Shown here: positions 18,401 through 29,835 of the stretch, one piece after another | How the letters are laid out: each line of letters starts with the position of its first letter | Position numbering within the stretch: position 1 is the stretch's first letter | Assembly: GCF_000745215.1 (NCBI RefSeq) | Contig: NZ_JQNK01000009.1 | Location: 2,851,001-2,915,000 of the forward strand | Direction of reading: 5' to 3' | DNA length: 64,000 bases | Source of the DNA: Methylosinus sp. PW1 | Lineage (GTDB): Bacteria; Pseudomonadota; Alphaproteobacteria; Rhizobiales; Beijerinckiaceae | The notes under the pieces: model-generated | Databases searched by the model: none | What the model saw: the letters and a program-made list of their open reading frames with translations, nothing else | What the model was told of the DNA's origin: nothing | Program-made: the position numbers and the translations under genes

Positions 18401-18573
18401 GGGGAAGCTCCAATCCGACTGCGCCCGCAGCGGGCGAGGCCGCTGTCACGCGGCGCGTCGATAGATTTGCGATTCTTTCGTTAAGAAGGCGCGAATAGTC
18501 CGGCGTTTTTGTGACGCGCCGCGAAAATGCGAGAACCGAAAACGCGCCTCTCGACGCATCCCCCGCGCATGAC

Positions 18574-18599
18574 GTAACGAGAGAGCGCTTTTTCACGAA
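18574..18599 (+). promoter_or_regulatory. Predicted SigF-type promoter
   Basis: GTAACG (18574-18579), a 16-base spacer, then CGAA (18596-18599). The Caulobacter SigF consensus, as I recall it, is GTAACC-N16-CGAA, so this matches in nine of ten fixed bases with exact spacing. It lies just upstream of the sigF gene, implying autoregulation. Confidence 0.65.
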
Positions 18600-18614
18600 T
18601 GGCAAGGTGGGCAT

Positions 18615-19172
18615 TTGGGAGCGCGAGACGCCGAGGAGGAATGGGCCGTGCTGATGCGCGCCGCCGTCGCAGGCGATTCGGGCGCCTATAAGAGGCTGCT
18701 GCTGTCGCTGACGCCGACGCTGCGCGGCGTCGCGCGGCGCGATTGCGCGCGGCTCGGCCTCGATGTCGGCGAGGCCGAGGATATCGTGCAGGAGACGCTG
18801 CTCGCCATTCATTTGAAGCGCGACACTTGGGATATGGACCGGCCGATCGGCCCATGGATCATGACCATAGCGCGCAACAAGCTGATCGACACGCGCCGTC
18901 GCCGCGGCGCCAAATCGCCGCTGCCGATCGACGACGCCTTCGATCTCGCGGCGCCCGAGGCGGCGGACGATGGCGTCGATCGGCAGGATGTCGATCGTCT
19001 GCTCGGCGGGCTCGGCGAGCGTCAGCGCGATCTGGTGCGCTTCCTCTCGATCGACGGACATTCGGTGAAGGAGGCGGCCGAGCGCTATCGAATGAGCGAG
19101 GGCGCGGTGCGCGTCGCTCTGCATCGCGCGATCAAGGCTCTGGCGGCGCTCTATCGGAGGGGCGAGAAATGA
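18615..19172 (+). CDS. sigF: ECF sigma factor, SigF type
   Basis: 185 aa with region 2 (RLLLSLTPTLRGVAR…EAEDIVQETLLAIHLKRDTWD, then PWIMTIARNKLIDTRRRR) and region 4 (LGERQRDLVRFLSIDGHSVKEAAERYRMSEGAVRVALHRA). The next gene, overlapping by ATGA, is its NrsF-type membrane anti-sigma factor. In Caulobacter this pair responds to chromate/cadmium-type stress. The longest start is a TTG at 18615, only a few bases downstream of the expected transcription start. An in-frame GTG at 18648 preceded by GAGGAGG is a strong alternative that would shorten the protein by 11 residues. Confidence 0.9.
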   Translation: MGARDAEEEWAVLMRAAVAGDSGAYKRLLLSLTPTLRGVARRDCARLGLDVGEAEDIVQETLLAIHLKRDTWDMDRPIGPWIMTIARNKLIDTRRRRGAKSPLPIDDAFDLAAPEAADDGVDRQDVDRLLGGLGERQRDLVRFLSIDGHSVKEAAERYRMSEGAVRVALHRAIKALAALYRRGEK

Positions 19173-19807
19173 GAACGGAAGAGCTGATCGGCGCGCTCGT
19201 CGCGGACCATTCACTGTCACGCTTTCGCTTCGCGCAGATTTTTGCCGGCGCGCTCGTCGCCGCCGCCATCGTCGCCGGAGCGGCGCTCCTCGGCTTCATC
19301 GGCGTGCGGGCCGATCTCGACGAGGCGATGGGCACGCTGCGCTTTCTCGCCAAATTCGCGGTGACGCTCGGCCTGCTCGCCGCCGGAGCCGGCCTGCTGC
19401 GCCGGCTCGCCACGCCGGGCGTCGAGCCCGGCTATTGGCGTTTCGCGCCTTTGCTGGCGCTGCTGGCGCTGCTCCTCGCGGTCGGCCTCGAGCTCATCGC
19501 CGCGCCGGCGAGCAGCTGGGGCGCGCGGCTCGTCGGCCACAACGCCCGCGCCTGCGTCCTGCTCATTCCGCTGATCGCGACGGGGCCGCTCGCCATTCTC
19601 ATGCTGGCGCTGCGGCGCGGCGCGCCCAGCCGGCCAGCGCTGGCCGGGGCGGTCGCCGGCCTCGTCGCCGGCGCGCTGGCGGCGAGCTTCTACGCCACGC
19701 ATTGCACCGACGACAGCCCGCTCTTTGTCGCCGTCTGGTATTCGCTGGCCATCGGCATCGTCACGCTCGCTGGAGCGGCGCTCGGCGCCCGATTGCTGAG
19801 ATGGTGA
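19169..19807 (+). CDS. nrsF: NrsF (DUF1109) membrane anti-sigma factor
   Basis: 212 aa with six predicted transmembrane helices and a short cytoplasmic N-terminus. It contains the two conserved cysteines of the NrsF family: C129 (HNARACVLLIP) and C179 (THCTDDSPLF). In characterised NrsF these cysteines are needed for signal response and release of SigF. It overlaps sigF (ATGA) upstream and tlyA downstream, so the sigma/anti-sigma pair is translated in a coupled way. Holds SigF at the inner membrane until stress. Confidence 0.88.
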   Translation: MRTEELIGALVADHSLSRFRFAQIFAGALVAAAIVAGAALLGFIGVRADLDEAMGTLRFLAKFAVTLGLLAAGAGLLRRLATPGVEPGYWRFAPLLALLALLLAVGLELIAAPASSWGARLVGHNARACVLLIPLIATGPLAILMLALRRGAPSRPALAGAVAGLVAGALAASFYATHCTDDSPLFVAVWYSLAIGIVTLAGAALGARLLRW

Positions 19808-20541
19808 GCGCGCAGGGGCCGCTCCGCGCCGATGTGGCTTTGTGCGAGCGGGGCTTTTTCGAGAGTCGGGCCAAGGCGCGCGAGGCGATACTCGCGGGCC
19901 TCGTCGAGGCGGATGGCCGCAGGATCGCCAAGCCTTCGCAGCTCGTCGCGCCCGGCGCGGAGATCGTCGCCCGGGCGCCGCATCCTTACGTCTCGCGCGG
20001 CGGCGTCAAGCTCGCCCATGCGCTGGAGGCTTTCGCCATCGATGCGCAGGACCGCTATTGCCTCGATGTCGGCGCCTCGACCGGCGGCTTCACCGACGCG
20101 CTGCTGCGCGCCGGCGCGCGCCATGTCGTGGCGGTGGATGTCGGCCACGATCAATTGCACGAGCGGCTGCGGCGCGATGCGCGCGTCACCTCGCTGGAGG
20201 GACAGGATGCGCGCGCTTTGACGCGAGAGCATCTGGCGGAGGCGCCGTCGCTGATCGTGATCGACGCCAGCTTCATCTCGCTGGCGCTGGTGCTGCCGCC
20301 GGTGCTGCCGCTCGCGGCCGAGGGCGCGAGCCTGCTGGCTCTGGTCAAGCCGCAATTCGAGGCCGGCCGTAGGGCGGGCAAAAAAGGCGTCGTGCGCGAC
20401 GAGGCCATCCACGCCGAGGTCTGCGCGCGCATTTCCACGGAGGTCGAGGCTTTGGCCTGGCCTGTGCTCGGCGTCATCGCCTCGCCGATCGAGGGCGGCG
20501 ACGGCAATCGCGAATTTCTCCTCCATGCGCGGCGGGCCTGA
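19801..20541 (+). CDS. tlyA: TlyA family rRNA (cytidine-2'-O)-methyltransferase
   Basis: 246 aa. An N-terminal S4 RNA-binding domain (RADVALCERGFFESRAKAREAI) is followed by an FtsJ/RrmJ-like SAM domain with the DVGASTGGFTDALL motif. The K-D-K-E residues of 2'-O-methyltransferases are visible in RGGVKL, VIDASFISL, LVKPQFEAG and GNREF. Known TlyA enzymes methylate 16S and/or 23S rRNA. ATG at 19801 or the adjacent GTG at 19804 may be the start; both overlap nrsF. It ends in a TGATG overlap with the next methyltransferase gene. Confidence 0.92.
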   Translation: MVSAQGPLRADVALCERGFFESRAKAREAILAGLVEADGRRIAKPSQLVAPGAEIVARAPHPYVSRGGVKLAHALEAFAIDAQDRYCLDVGASTGGFTDALLRAGARHVVAVDVGHDQLHERLRRDARVTSLEGQDARALTREHLAEAPSLIVIDASFISLALVLPPVLPLAAEGASLLALVKPQFEAGRRAGKKGVVRDEAIHAEVCARISTEVEALAWPVLGVIASPIEGGDGNREFLLHARRA

Positions 20542-21809
20542 TGTTGCAAAGATTGGTCATCGAACGTCTCGGCCATAAGGGCGAGGGCGTCGCCCGCACC
20601 GGGGAGGGGCTGGTCTTCGCGGCTTTCTCTCTGCCGGGCGAGACGGTTCTCGCCGAGGTGGAGGGCGAGCGCGCCCGCGTCGTGGATATTCTCGAGCCCT
20701 CGCCGGATCGCATCGAGGCCTTCTGCCCGCATTACGGCGTTTGCGGCGGCTGCGCCGTGCAGAGCTTGGCCGCGCCCGCCTATGCGCAATGGAAGCGCAG
20801 CCTCGCCGAGACGGCGCTGCGCAACGCCGGGCTCGACTGGCCCGTCGAGCCGCTGATCGACGCCCATGGCGCAGGGCGCCGGCGCGTGACCTTTCATGCC
20901 CGCTACGAAAAGGGCGTGGCGCGCGTCGGCTTCATGCGCGCCCGCTCGCATGATCTCGTCGAGATCGACGCCTGCCCATTGCTCGAGCCGCGCCTCGCCG
21001 GCGCGCCAGCCGCGGCGCGGGCTCTGGCGCAGGCGCTCGCCGGGCGCGGCAAGCCGCTCGATCTCGCCGTGACCGCGGCGACCGGCGGCCTCGATATCGA
21101 CATTCGCGGCGCCGGCGAGCTGGAGGAGCGCGAGACTCTGGCGCTGCTGGAGCTCGCCGAAACCCTCGATCTCGCCCGTCTCGCCAATCACGGGCGACTG
21201 GTGACGCTGCGTCTCCCGCCCGGCGTGATGATCGACAAGACGCAAGTCCTCCCGCCGCCCGGCGCCTTTCTGCAGGCGACGGCGGAGGGCGAGGCCGCCA
21301 TCGCGCGCCTCGTCGCGCAGGGCGTCGGCGAGAAGGCCAAGCGCGTGGCCGATCTCTTCTGCGGCGTCGGCGCTTTCGCGCTGCGGCTCGCGGCGCAGGC
21401 GCAAGTGACGGCGATCGATTCGGATGTGGCCGCGGTGGAGGCGCTGGACCGCGCCGCCCGCACGGCGCGGGGGCTGCGGCCGATCATCGCCCAGGCGCGC
21501 GACCTCTTCCGCCGCCCGCTCGACCCTCTGGAGCTGAGCCGCTTCGACGCGGTCGTCTTCGATCCGCCGCGCGCCGGCGCGCTGGCGCAGGCCGAGGCGC
21601 TGGCCGCCTCCACCGTGCGCAGAATTGTCGCCGTCTCCTGCGATCCCCAGAGCTTCGCGCGCGACGCCGCTGTTTTGAGCAAGGGCGGATATGCCGCAAA
21701 ATTCATCACGCCGATCGACCAATTTCGGCATTCGCCGCATCTCGAGCTGGTCGCTCTCTTCGAGCGGGCGTCCGAGGCGGCGCCGCGCCGGCGGCTATTG
21801 TCGCGCTGA
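20541..21809 (+). CDS. TrmA/RlmD-family RNA m5U methyltransferase
   Basis: 422 aa. An N-terminal TRAM-like domain is followed by a four-Cys iron-sulfur site (C62, C68, C71 in FCPHYGVCGGC and C145 in IDACPLLE). The Rossmann methyltransferase has VADLFCGVGAFAL, FDPPRAG, and the catalytic cysteine in AVSCDPQSFARD. Such enzymes methylate U in rRNA or tRNA (RlmD, RlmCD, TrmA); which position cannot be decided. It is the last gene of the sigF-nrsF-tlyA unit, so two RNA methyltransferases may come under SigF control. Confidence 0.9.
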   Translation: MLQRLVIERLGHKGEGVARTGEGLVFAAFSLPGETVLAEVEGERARVVDILEPSPDRIEAFCPHYGVCGGCAVQSLAAPAYAQWKRSLAETALRNAGLDWPVEPLIDAHGAGRRRVTFHARYEKGVARVGFMRARSHDLVEIDACPLLEPRLAGAPAAARALAQALAGRGKPLDLAVTAATGGLDIDIRGAGELEERETLALLELAETLDLARLANHGRLVTLRLPPGVMIDKTQVLPPPGAFLQATAEGEAAIARLVAQGVGEKAKRVADLFCGVGAFALRLAAQAQVTAIDSDVAAVEALDRAARTARGLRPIIAQARDLFRRPLDPLELSRFDAVVFDPPRAGALAQAEALAASTVRRIVAVSCDPQSFARDAAVLSKGGYAAKFITPIDQFRHSPHLELVALFERASEAAPRRRLLSR

Positions 21810-22049
21810 CGCGAGCGCCGGCGGCGCGCAGTTTTTCGTGCGCCCGCCTATGGCGGAATGGCCCGCAAATCCTACATGTCATCGATGCATTTCATGTGAC
21901 AATGGACGGTTTTCAGAAAGCGTTTCCGGGCCGGGCGGGGAATTTGTCTTGCCAGCCCGGCCGAGTTGGGCATAGGATTTGCGTCCATGTCCAGCGTGGG
22001 GAGCCGGCTCCTCGGGGGGCCAGGCTCAAATCTGGAAGGAGATGGTCAC

Positions 22050-22172
22050 ATGAATGCGCTTCTCGCCGCAACATTGTGCAGTATCGTCCTCGGCGGACTT
22101 CCTGTCGCCGCCGCCGCTTATGTGCGGGTCCGCCGCACCGATGAAGCGCATCGTCGCCGTCGCCACTGGTGA
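22050..22172 (+). CDS. 40-aa putative single-span membrane peptide
   Basis: A short frame starting MNALLAATLCSIVLGG: one hydrophobic segment of about 22 residues followed by a strongly basic tail (RVRRTDEAHRRRRHW). GGAAGGAG lies eight bases upstream of the ATG, a better ribosome site than most genes here have. The 240 bp between 21810 and 22049 could hold its promoter. Positive-inside topology would put the tail in the cytoplasm. No family recognised. Confidence 0.5.
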   Translation: MNALLAATLCSIVLGGLPVAAAAYVRVRRTDEAHRRRRHW

Positions 22173-22271
22173 CCTTCTCGCAAAGGTCCGCCGCAATCGA
22201 GGCAATCTTCGCTGACCGCCGTCGAAAAAGGACGCGATGACACGGGGCTGCTCGATCGCCTGAGCGCGATC

Positions 22272-23642
22272 GTGGGAAGTGGCGGCGTCATCGTCGATCC
22301 TGGCGATATGGCCGCCTATCTCCGCGAGCCGCGCGACGCCTTTTTTGGACGGGCTCCTTGCATCGTCAGGCCGCGAAGCGCCCGCGAGGTCGCTTCCGTT
22401 CTCGCCCTCTGCAACGAGGCGAGCGTCGGCGTCGTTCCGCAGGGCGGCAATACAGGCCTCGTCGGCGGCCAGACGCCCGACGACAGCGGCGCGCAGATCG
22501 TGCTGTCGCTGCAAAAGCTCGACAGGATTCGCGAGGTCGATCCCGCTTCCGACACGATGACGGTCGAAGCCGGCGTCATTCTCGCCAATGTCCAGGCCGC
22601 AGCGGAGGCCGCCGGCCGCTATTTCCCCCTTTCACTCGCCGCCGAAGGCAGCTGCACCATCGGCGGCAATCTCGCCACCAACGCCGGCGGCGTGCATGTG
22701 ATCGCCTATGGAACGACGCGCGATCTCGCGCTCGGGCTCGAGGTGGCGCTCGCCGATGGGCGGCTGCTCAACGGCCTCTCCAAGCTGCGCAAGGACAATA
22801 CGGGCTATGATCTCGCCCATTTGTTCATCGGCTCGGAGGGGACGCTCGGAATCATCACCGCCGCGACGCTGAAGCTTTTTCCCCTGCCGCGCTCGCGCGC
22901 CACCGCTTTCGTCGGCCTTCCCGATCCGCGCGCGGCGCTGGAGCTGCTGACGCTCGCCAAGGCGCGAGCCGGCTCGGCGCTGGTCGCCTTCGAGCTGATT
23001 CCGCGCATCGGCGTCGAATTCACGACGCGCCATATCGCCGGCGTGCGCGATCCGCTCGCCGGCGCGCATGGCTGGTATGTGCTGATGGAGCTGGCCTCGC
23101 CCGCCGAGAGCGGCGTCGAGGAGCTGCTGACCGAATTGCTCGGCGAGGCGATGGAGCAGGGCATAGCAGAGGACGCCGCCCTCGCCGCGACGCTGGAGCA
23201 GCGCGCCGGCCTATGGAAGCTGCGCGAGACCCTGCCGGAAGCGCAAAAGCCCGAGGGCGGCTCGATCAAGCATGACGTCTCCGTGCCGCTGGAATCGATT
23301 CCGGCCTTTCTCGAGGAGGCGAGCGCGCGCGTCATCGCCCATGCGCCGGGCGCGCGGCCGACGCCCTTCGGCCATATGGGCGACGGCAACATCCACTATA
23401 ATGTCTCGCAGCCCGAGGGCGCCGATCGCGGCGCCTTCCTCGCCCGCCGCGCGGAGATCAACGAGATCGTCCATGGGCTGGTGACGAAATATGCGGGCTC
23501 GGTCTCCGCCGAGCATGGAATCGGCGTGCTGAAGCGCGATCTGCTGCGCAGAGTGAAGGACCCGGTGGCGCTCGAGCTGATGCGCGCGATCAAATCCGCG
23601 CTCGACCCGAAGGGAATCCTCAATCCGGGGAAGCTTCTGTAG
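22272..23642 (+). CDS. FAD-linked D-2-hydroxyacid dehydrogenase (GlcD/D2HGDH type)
   Basis: 456 aa from a GTG start. A PCMH-type FAD-binding domain (VVPQGGNTGLVGGQTPDD, then GGNLATNAGG and GSEGTLGIITAATLKLFP) is followed by the FAD-oxidase C-terminal domain with FGHMGDGNIHYNV and SAEHGIGVLKRDLL. The family includes D-2-hydroxyglutarate, D-lactate and glycolate dehydrogenases; D-2-hydroxyglutarate dehydrogenase is the best guess. The frame stays open upstream and codes for family-like LLDRLSAI, so translation may begin earlier, possibly at a CTG at 22212. The 3' end overlaps the convergent gene by 23 bp. Confidence 0.88.
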   Translation: MGSGGVIVDPGDMAAYLREPRDAFFGRAPCIVRPRSAREVASVLALCNEASVGVVPQGGNTGLVGGQTPDDSGAQIVLSLQKLDRIREVDPASDTMTVEAGVILANVQAAAEAAGRYFPLSLAAEGSCTIGGNLATNAGGVHVIAYGTTRDLALGLEVALADGRLLNGLSKLRKDNTGYDLAHLFIGSEGTLGIITAATLKLFPLPRSRATAFVGLPDPRAALELLTLAKARAGSALVAFELIPRIGVEFTTRHIAGVRDPLAGAHGWYVLMELASPAESGVEELLTELLGEAMEQGIAEDAALAATLEQRAGLWKLRETLPEAQKPEGGSIKHDVSVPLESIPAFLEEASARVIAHAPGARPTPFGHMGDGNIHYNVSQPEGADRGAFLARRAEINEIVHGLVTKYAGSVSAEHGIGVLKRDLLRRVKDPVALELMRAIKSALDPKGILNPGKLL

Positions 23643-24279
23643 TCGTGCGCGCGTGGCGCTTGCGGCGCTTTTGCGCCGGGGCGGATTTGTCGGCCGCGCC
23701 GCCTTCGAAGCCGACGAGAATCTCGTAATCATCGGCCGCCTGCGCGCCGAGATAGGGGACCGACAAAGGCTCCGAGATCACGCGGAACTCGCCGCGCGCG
23801 GCGCCGGCGGGGACGTTGGCCGAGACGTGGTAGCTCTTGGAGGCGAGGATCGATTCATCCTTTTGCCTGCGCGCGGAGATCTTCAGCGCGCCGGAGAAGG
23901 AGCCGGGCTGGCCATTGGGGCCGAGCACGGCCGCGCCTTCCACGCCCACCTTTATGAGAATCTGATCGCCCGACACGGTGCATTCGCGCGCCAGATGCGA
24001 CAGCGAGAGCTGATAGCGCACGGAGGAATTATCCGCCCCCGGCGGAACGCGCAGCGTCGCCGCGCCAGTGTCGACGAGAATCTCCGGGCAGTCGACCGCC
24101 GCGCCGGGCGCGGCCTGCACGGGCCGATCGGATTTTTGCGGCTCCTTTTCGCCGCCGCCGAAGACAGAGAGCGGATTGGGAAAGTCGAAGGCGCTCGCGC
24201 CGCTCGCCGCCAGCGCGGCCGCCACGGCGGAAATCGAGAGAATCGCGAAAAAGCGTCCCTTCATCCGTCTCTTGTCCAT
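23620..24279 (-). CDS. Exported protein of unknown function
   Basis: 219 aa. The N-terminus MDKRRMKGRFFAILSIS plus an Ala-rich hydrophobic core and SGASAFDFP is a signal peptide, giving a periplasmic protein. The mature part has a Cys pair (VDCPEI and RECTVS) and a beta-rich middle, then a basic, Lys/Arg-rich tail (QKRRKRHAR). The ATG at 24279 with AGAGGG upstream is preferred over a GTG at 24291. It follows the IalB gene on the same strand by 52 bp. I do not recognise a family. Confidence 0.65.
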   Translation of the reverse strand: MDKRRMKGRFFAILSISAVAAALAASGASAFDFPNPLSVFGGGEKEPQKSDRPVQAAPGAAVDCPEILVDTGAATLRVPPGADNSSVRYQLSLSHLARECTVSGDQILIKVGVEGAAVLGPNGQPGSFSGALKISARRQKDESILASKSYHVSANVPAGAARGEFRVISEPLSVPYLGAQAADDYEILVGFEGGAADKSAPAQKRRKRHARTTTEASPD

Positions 24280-24331
24280 CGGCCCTCTCACCCCTCTCGC
24301 CCATCCACTTCTCGAAACGCCATTACCGCCA

Positions 24332-24865
24332 TCACGGCAATTTGGCGAATCCCTCCTTGAAGCCGGCGAGCGACAAGGGCAGGCCGACGCCCTCGTCCGG
24401 CGTCAGATAGATGACGAAAGTCGCGGTCTTGCCGTTCTTGAGCTGGTCGACGAGCGCATCGTCCATCACCACATCGGCGACGCAGCCCGACGGCAGGCAG
24501 CGCACGAAGCCGGTGTCGCCGATGCGCGTCTTGTCGATGGTGAGGCCGAGGCCTTTGATGAGCAAGACATTCAGCGGCGCGATGACGCGCAGCAGCCGGC
24601 TCTTGCCGTCGCTGGTCTTCAGCACCACGACGACGAGATTGACATTGGCCTTGTCCTCCGCGGCGACGCTCTGAATCAGCGCGCATTGCTCGGCGGCCGC
24701 GCCGGCCGGCGTCTCGCAGCGAATCTCCCAATCGCCATATTTCGATTTGACGGCGCCCTGCGCCGCGGCGGGCGAGGCCATAGACCATGCTGCGACTGCG
24801 AAAAACAGCCCCGCGACCACATGTCGCAACCTCGCGAGCCGGAGAACGGCGGCGTGCGGCCTCAT
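24332..24865 (-). CDS. Invasion-associated locus B (IalB) family protein
   Basis: 177 aa with a signal peptide (cleavage around ASPAAAQ). The mature domain is IalB-like: YGDWEIRCETPAG, then AEQCALIQSV, and the Cys pair RCLPSGCVADVVMDD. IalB-type proteins are small periplasmic proteins widespread in alphaproteobacteria; the Bartonella founder was linked to invasion, but in environmental species the function is unknown. The gene is divergent from coxB. Confidence 0.88.
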   Translation of the reverse strand: MRPHAAVLRLARLRHVVAGLFFAVAAWSMASPAAAQGAVKSKYGDWEIRCETPAGAAAEQCALIQSVAAEDKANVNLVVVVLKTSDGKSRLLRVIAPLNVLLIKGLGLTIDKTRIGDTGFVRCLPSGCVADVVMDDALVDQLKNGKTATFVIYLTPDEGVGLPLSLAGFKEGFAKLP

Positions 24866-25211
24866 TTTCGCTCCATCTTTTCTTCGATGCGGATTCCTAT
24901 GGCCCTTAGGATCGAAACCGGGCCAAATCGGGGCGTTACGAAAAATCTCGAAGGTCCAGTCCTGCGTAGCAAATGGCCGCCCGCTGTCAAGCCGCCGGGC
25001 GCCGACGCCGCAATTTTGCGCAGAGCCAGGTGGCGCGACTTTTTGTCAGGCAGACTGTGGCGCCGCAGCGATTGCGCGGCGCCGCTGTTTGTGGTTGAAC
25101 CCGCGTGGGAATACCTGACGGGCCGGATTTGTGGCGGGTTCGGGCCGATCTATAGCTACCGGATAACAAAATCATAACGACCTTGTTCCTGAGGTCCGAG
25201 AGGCGATCTTC
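24866..25211. other. 346-bp divergent intergenic region upstream of the cox operon
   Basis: No credible gene. It separates the IalB-family gene from coxB and must contain the promoter of the cytochrome oxidase genes. Composition falls towards AT near 25160-25185 (GGATAACAAAATCATAAC), the likeliest promoter area, but I cannot assign -35/-10 boxes with confidence. Confidence 0.4.
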
Positions 25212-27807
<2,596 letters not shown>

Positions 27808-27994
27808 GGCAATTCCCTCCGGCCGCGGCGCAAGCCCGTCGCGGCCGGAGCGATCCGGCTCTTCTCCCGGGACGAGCGCCCCGCGAGACCTTCGGAACGA
27901 TCGCCGACACGACGACGATCTCCGCGAGACAATGATCTTCGCGTGACCGTCGAAAATCGAGAACGAGAACGATCGCCAAGAAAAGAGTGAGAGC

Positions 27995-28933
27995 ATGAGC
28001 GACGCCTCCTTCATCCTCGACGAAGCTTCGGCCCCGCGCGCGCCTGTCGCCGCCCCGGGCGATTATTTCGCTCTGCTGAAGCCGCGCGTGATGTCGCTCG
28101 TCGTGTTCACGGCGCTCGCCGGCGTTCTGCTGGCGCCGACTGCTCCGCATCCTTTCATCGCCTTCGCCTCGCTGCTGGCCATCGCCGTCGGCGCGGGCGC
28201 GTCGGGCGCTCTCAACATGTGGTACGACGCCGATATCGATCGGCTGATGACGCGCACGCGCCGCCGGCCCATTCCCGCCGGCCGTCTCGACCGCGAGGAG
28301 GCGCTCGCCTTCGGCCTCTTCCTCTCCATAATGGCGGTGTTCACGCTCGGCCTGGTCGCCAATTGGCTGGCCGCCGGCCTGCTCGCCTTCACCATCTTCT
28401 TCTATGTCGTCGTCTATACGATGTGGCTGAAGCGCTCGACGCCGATGAACATCGTCATCGGCGGCGCGGCCGGCGCGCTGCCGCCCGTCGTCGGCTTCGC
28501 GGCGGCGACCGGCGCCGTCGATCTCTCCAGCGTCATTCTCTTCGGCATCATCTTCATGTGGACGCCGCCGCATTTCTGGGCGCTGGCCCTGGTCAAGCGC
28601 GAGGAATATGGCGCCGCCGGCATCCCCATGCTGCCCAATGTGCATGGCGAGACGCGCACCCGCCTCGAGATTCTCGTCTATTCCATCTTCCTCGCGCCCA
28701 TCGGCGTCGCGCCCTATCTGCTGGGTTTCGCCTCGCCGGTCTATGGCCTCGTCTCGCTGCTGCTGGGCGTGGCGCTCGTCGCCTGCGCGGTGGAGGTCTA
28801 TCTGCGCCGCGACGGCGACAAGGCGCGCCGCGCGGCGATGCGCCTCTTCTTCTTCTCCATCGTCTATTTGACGCTGTTATTCATGGTTCTGGTGATCGAG
28901 AGGCTCGTCGCCCTCTCGTCCTGGCTCGCCTGA
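27995..28933 (+). CDS. ctaB: Protoheme IX farnesyltransferase (heme O synthase)
   Basis: 312-aa integral membrane prenyltransferase (UbiA superfamily, about nine helices) that farnesylates heme b for the oxidase. Motifs: [16 protein letters not shown] at the start, [19 protein letters not shown] (Asp-rich Mg-diphosphate site), and the second site [18 protein letters not shown]. The 187 bp after coxA contain an 11-bp GC hairpin (27817-27827 with 27840-27850) without a T-tract, possibly limiting transcription or protecting the coxA mRNA. Confidence 0.96.
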   Translation: MSDASFILDEASAPRAPVAAPGDYFALLKPRVMSLVVFTALAGVLLAPTAPHPFIAFASLLAIAVGAGASGALNMWYDADIDRLMTRTRRRPIPAGRLDREEALAFGLFLSIMAVFTLGLVANWLAAGLLAFTIFFYVVVYTMWLKRSTPMNIVIGGAAGALPPVVGFAAATGAVDLSSVILFGIIFMWTPPHFWALALVKREEYGAAGIPMLPNVHGETRTRLEILVYSIFLAPIGVAPYLLGFASPVYGLVSLLLGVALVACAVEVYLRRDGDKARRAAMRLFFFSIVYLTLLFMVLVIERLVALSSWLA

Positions 28934-28944
28934 AGGAGCATCGC

Positions 28945-29127
28945 ATGACGATCGGCCGACACGAGGACACTGAGCGGCGAGAGGGCGTCGTCCTCACGCC
29001 GGAGCAGGCGAAGAGCCGCCGCGCCCGCAATATTGCGATCGGCGTCGCCGTGGCGCTGTTCGTGGCGCTCTTCTATTTCGTCACCATTGTGAAGCTCGGC
29101 GGCAACGTCGTGCCGCGAGCCGGATGA
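28945..29127 (+). CDS. coxF: CoxF-like small membrane protein
   Basis: 60 aa: a charged N-terminus with LTPEQAKSRRARN, then one transmembrane helix (about 30-50) ending FVTIVKLGGNV. This matches the short CoxF protein found between ctaB and ctaG in many alphaproteobacterial oxidase clusters; its role is unclear (assembly is assumed). AAGGAG stands six bases upstream of the ATG. The gene overlaps nothing and is followed within 8 bp by ctaG. Confidence 0.82.
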   Translation: MTIGRHEDTERREGVVLTPEQAKSRRARNIAIGVAVALFVALFYFVTIVKLGGNVVPRAG

Positions 29128-29134
29128 GGTCGTG

Positions 29135-29728
29135 ATGGGCGCGGATCGCAAAGAGAAAGGCCATGCCGGCAGGGGCGCCGCGCTGCTGATCGGCGGCTCG
29201 GTGGCGATGCTGATTCTGTCCTTCGCCTCGGTCCCGCTCTATCGCGCCTTTTGCTCCGCCACCGGCTTCGGCGGCACGACGCAGGTCGCCAAGCTCGCGC
29301 CGGCCAAGCCCGGCGAGCGCAGCATCGGCGTGCGCTTCGACGCTAATGTCGCGCGCGATCTGCCCTGGCGCTTCGAGCCGGAGACGCCCCGCATCGTGGT
29401 GCGCACCGGCGAGACCGCGACCGTCTATTATAAGGTCGTCAATCTCTCCGATCAGGAGACGAGCGGCGTCGCCGCCTACAATGTCAGCCCGGATCAGGCC
29501 GGCGCCTATTTCGACAAGCTGGCCTGCTTCTGCTTCTCGGAGCAGAAGCTCGCGCCGCATGAGAGCGCCGAATGGCCGGTGGTGTTCTTCCTCGATCCGG
29601 CGCTCGAGGCCGATGAGACGATGGCCCGCGTCGAGGAGATCACGCTGTCCTATTCCTTCTTCGCCTCCAAAAAGCCCAAGGACGCAAAGCCCAAGGAGGC
29701 GGCGAGCGGCGTGAAGCCGAAGACGTGA
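29135..29728 (+). CDS. ctaG: Cytochrome c oxidase assembly protein CtaG/Cox11
   Basis: 197 aa. A single N-terminal transmembrane helix (about 17-38, followed by PLYRAFCSATGFGGT) anchors a periplasmic immunoglobulin-like domain. The copper-binding motif is CFCFSEQ near residue 130, and the membrane-proximal Cys in RAFC is also conserved. Delivers copper to CuB of subunit I. GAGG precedes the ATG at 29135; an adjacent GTG at 29132 is an alternative start. The Lys/Pro-rich C-terminal tail is not conserved in the family. Confidence 0.95.
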   Translation: MGADRKEKGHAGRGAALLIGGSVAMLILSFASVPLYRAFCSATGFGGTTQVAKLAPAKPGERSIGVRFDANVARDLPWRFEPETPRIVVRTGETATVYYKVVNLSDQETSGVAAYNVSPDQAGAYFDKLACFCFSEQKLAPHESAEWPVVFFLDPALEADETMARVEEITLSYSFFASKKPKDAKPKEAASGVKPKT

Positions 29729-29835
29729 CGTAAAAAGAATGCGACGGGGGGCGCCCGCGGCGGGGCGAGCCACTCGAGCGAATGGAGCCCTGTGAACGAG
29801 ACCGGCCCGGCCGGCGAAATCTCGAGGATACTGAT

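Noticed and set aside
27817..27850. Terminator after coxA
   Set aside because: The 11-bp GC stem is strong but no T-tract follows, and ctaB and the rest of the cluster continue downstream; it is more likely an attenuating or mRNA-stabilising hairpin.
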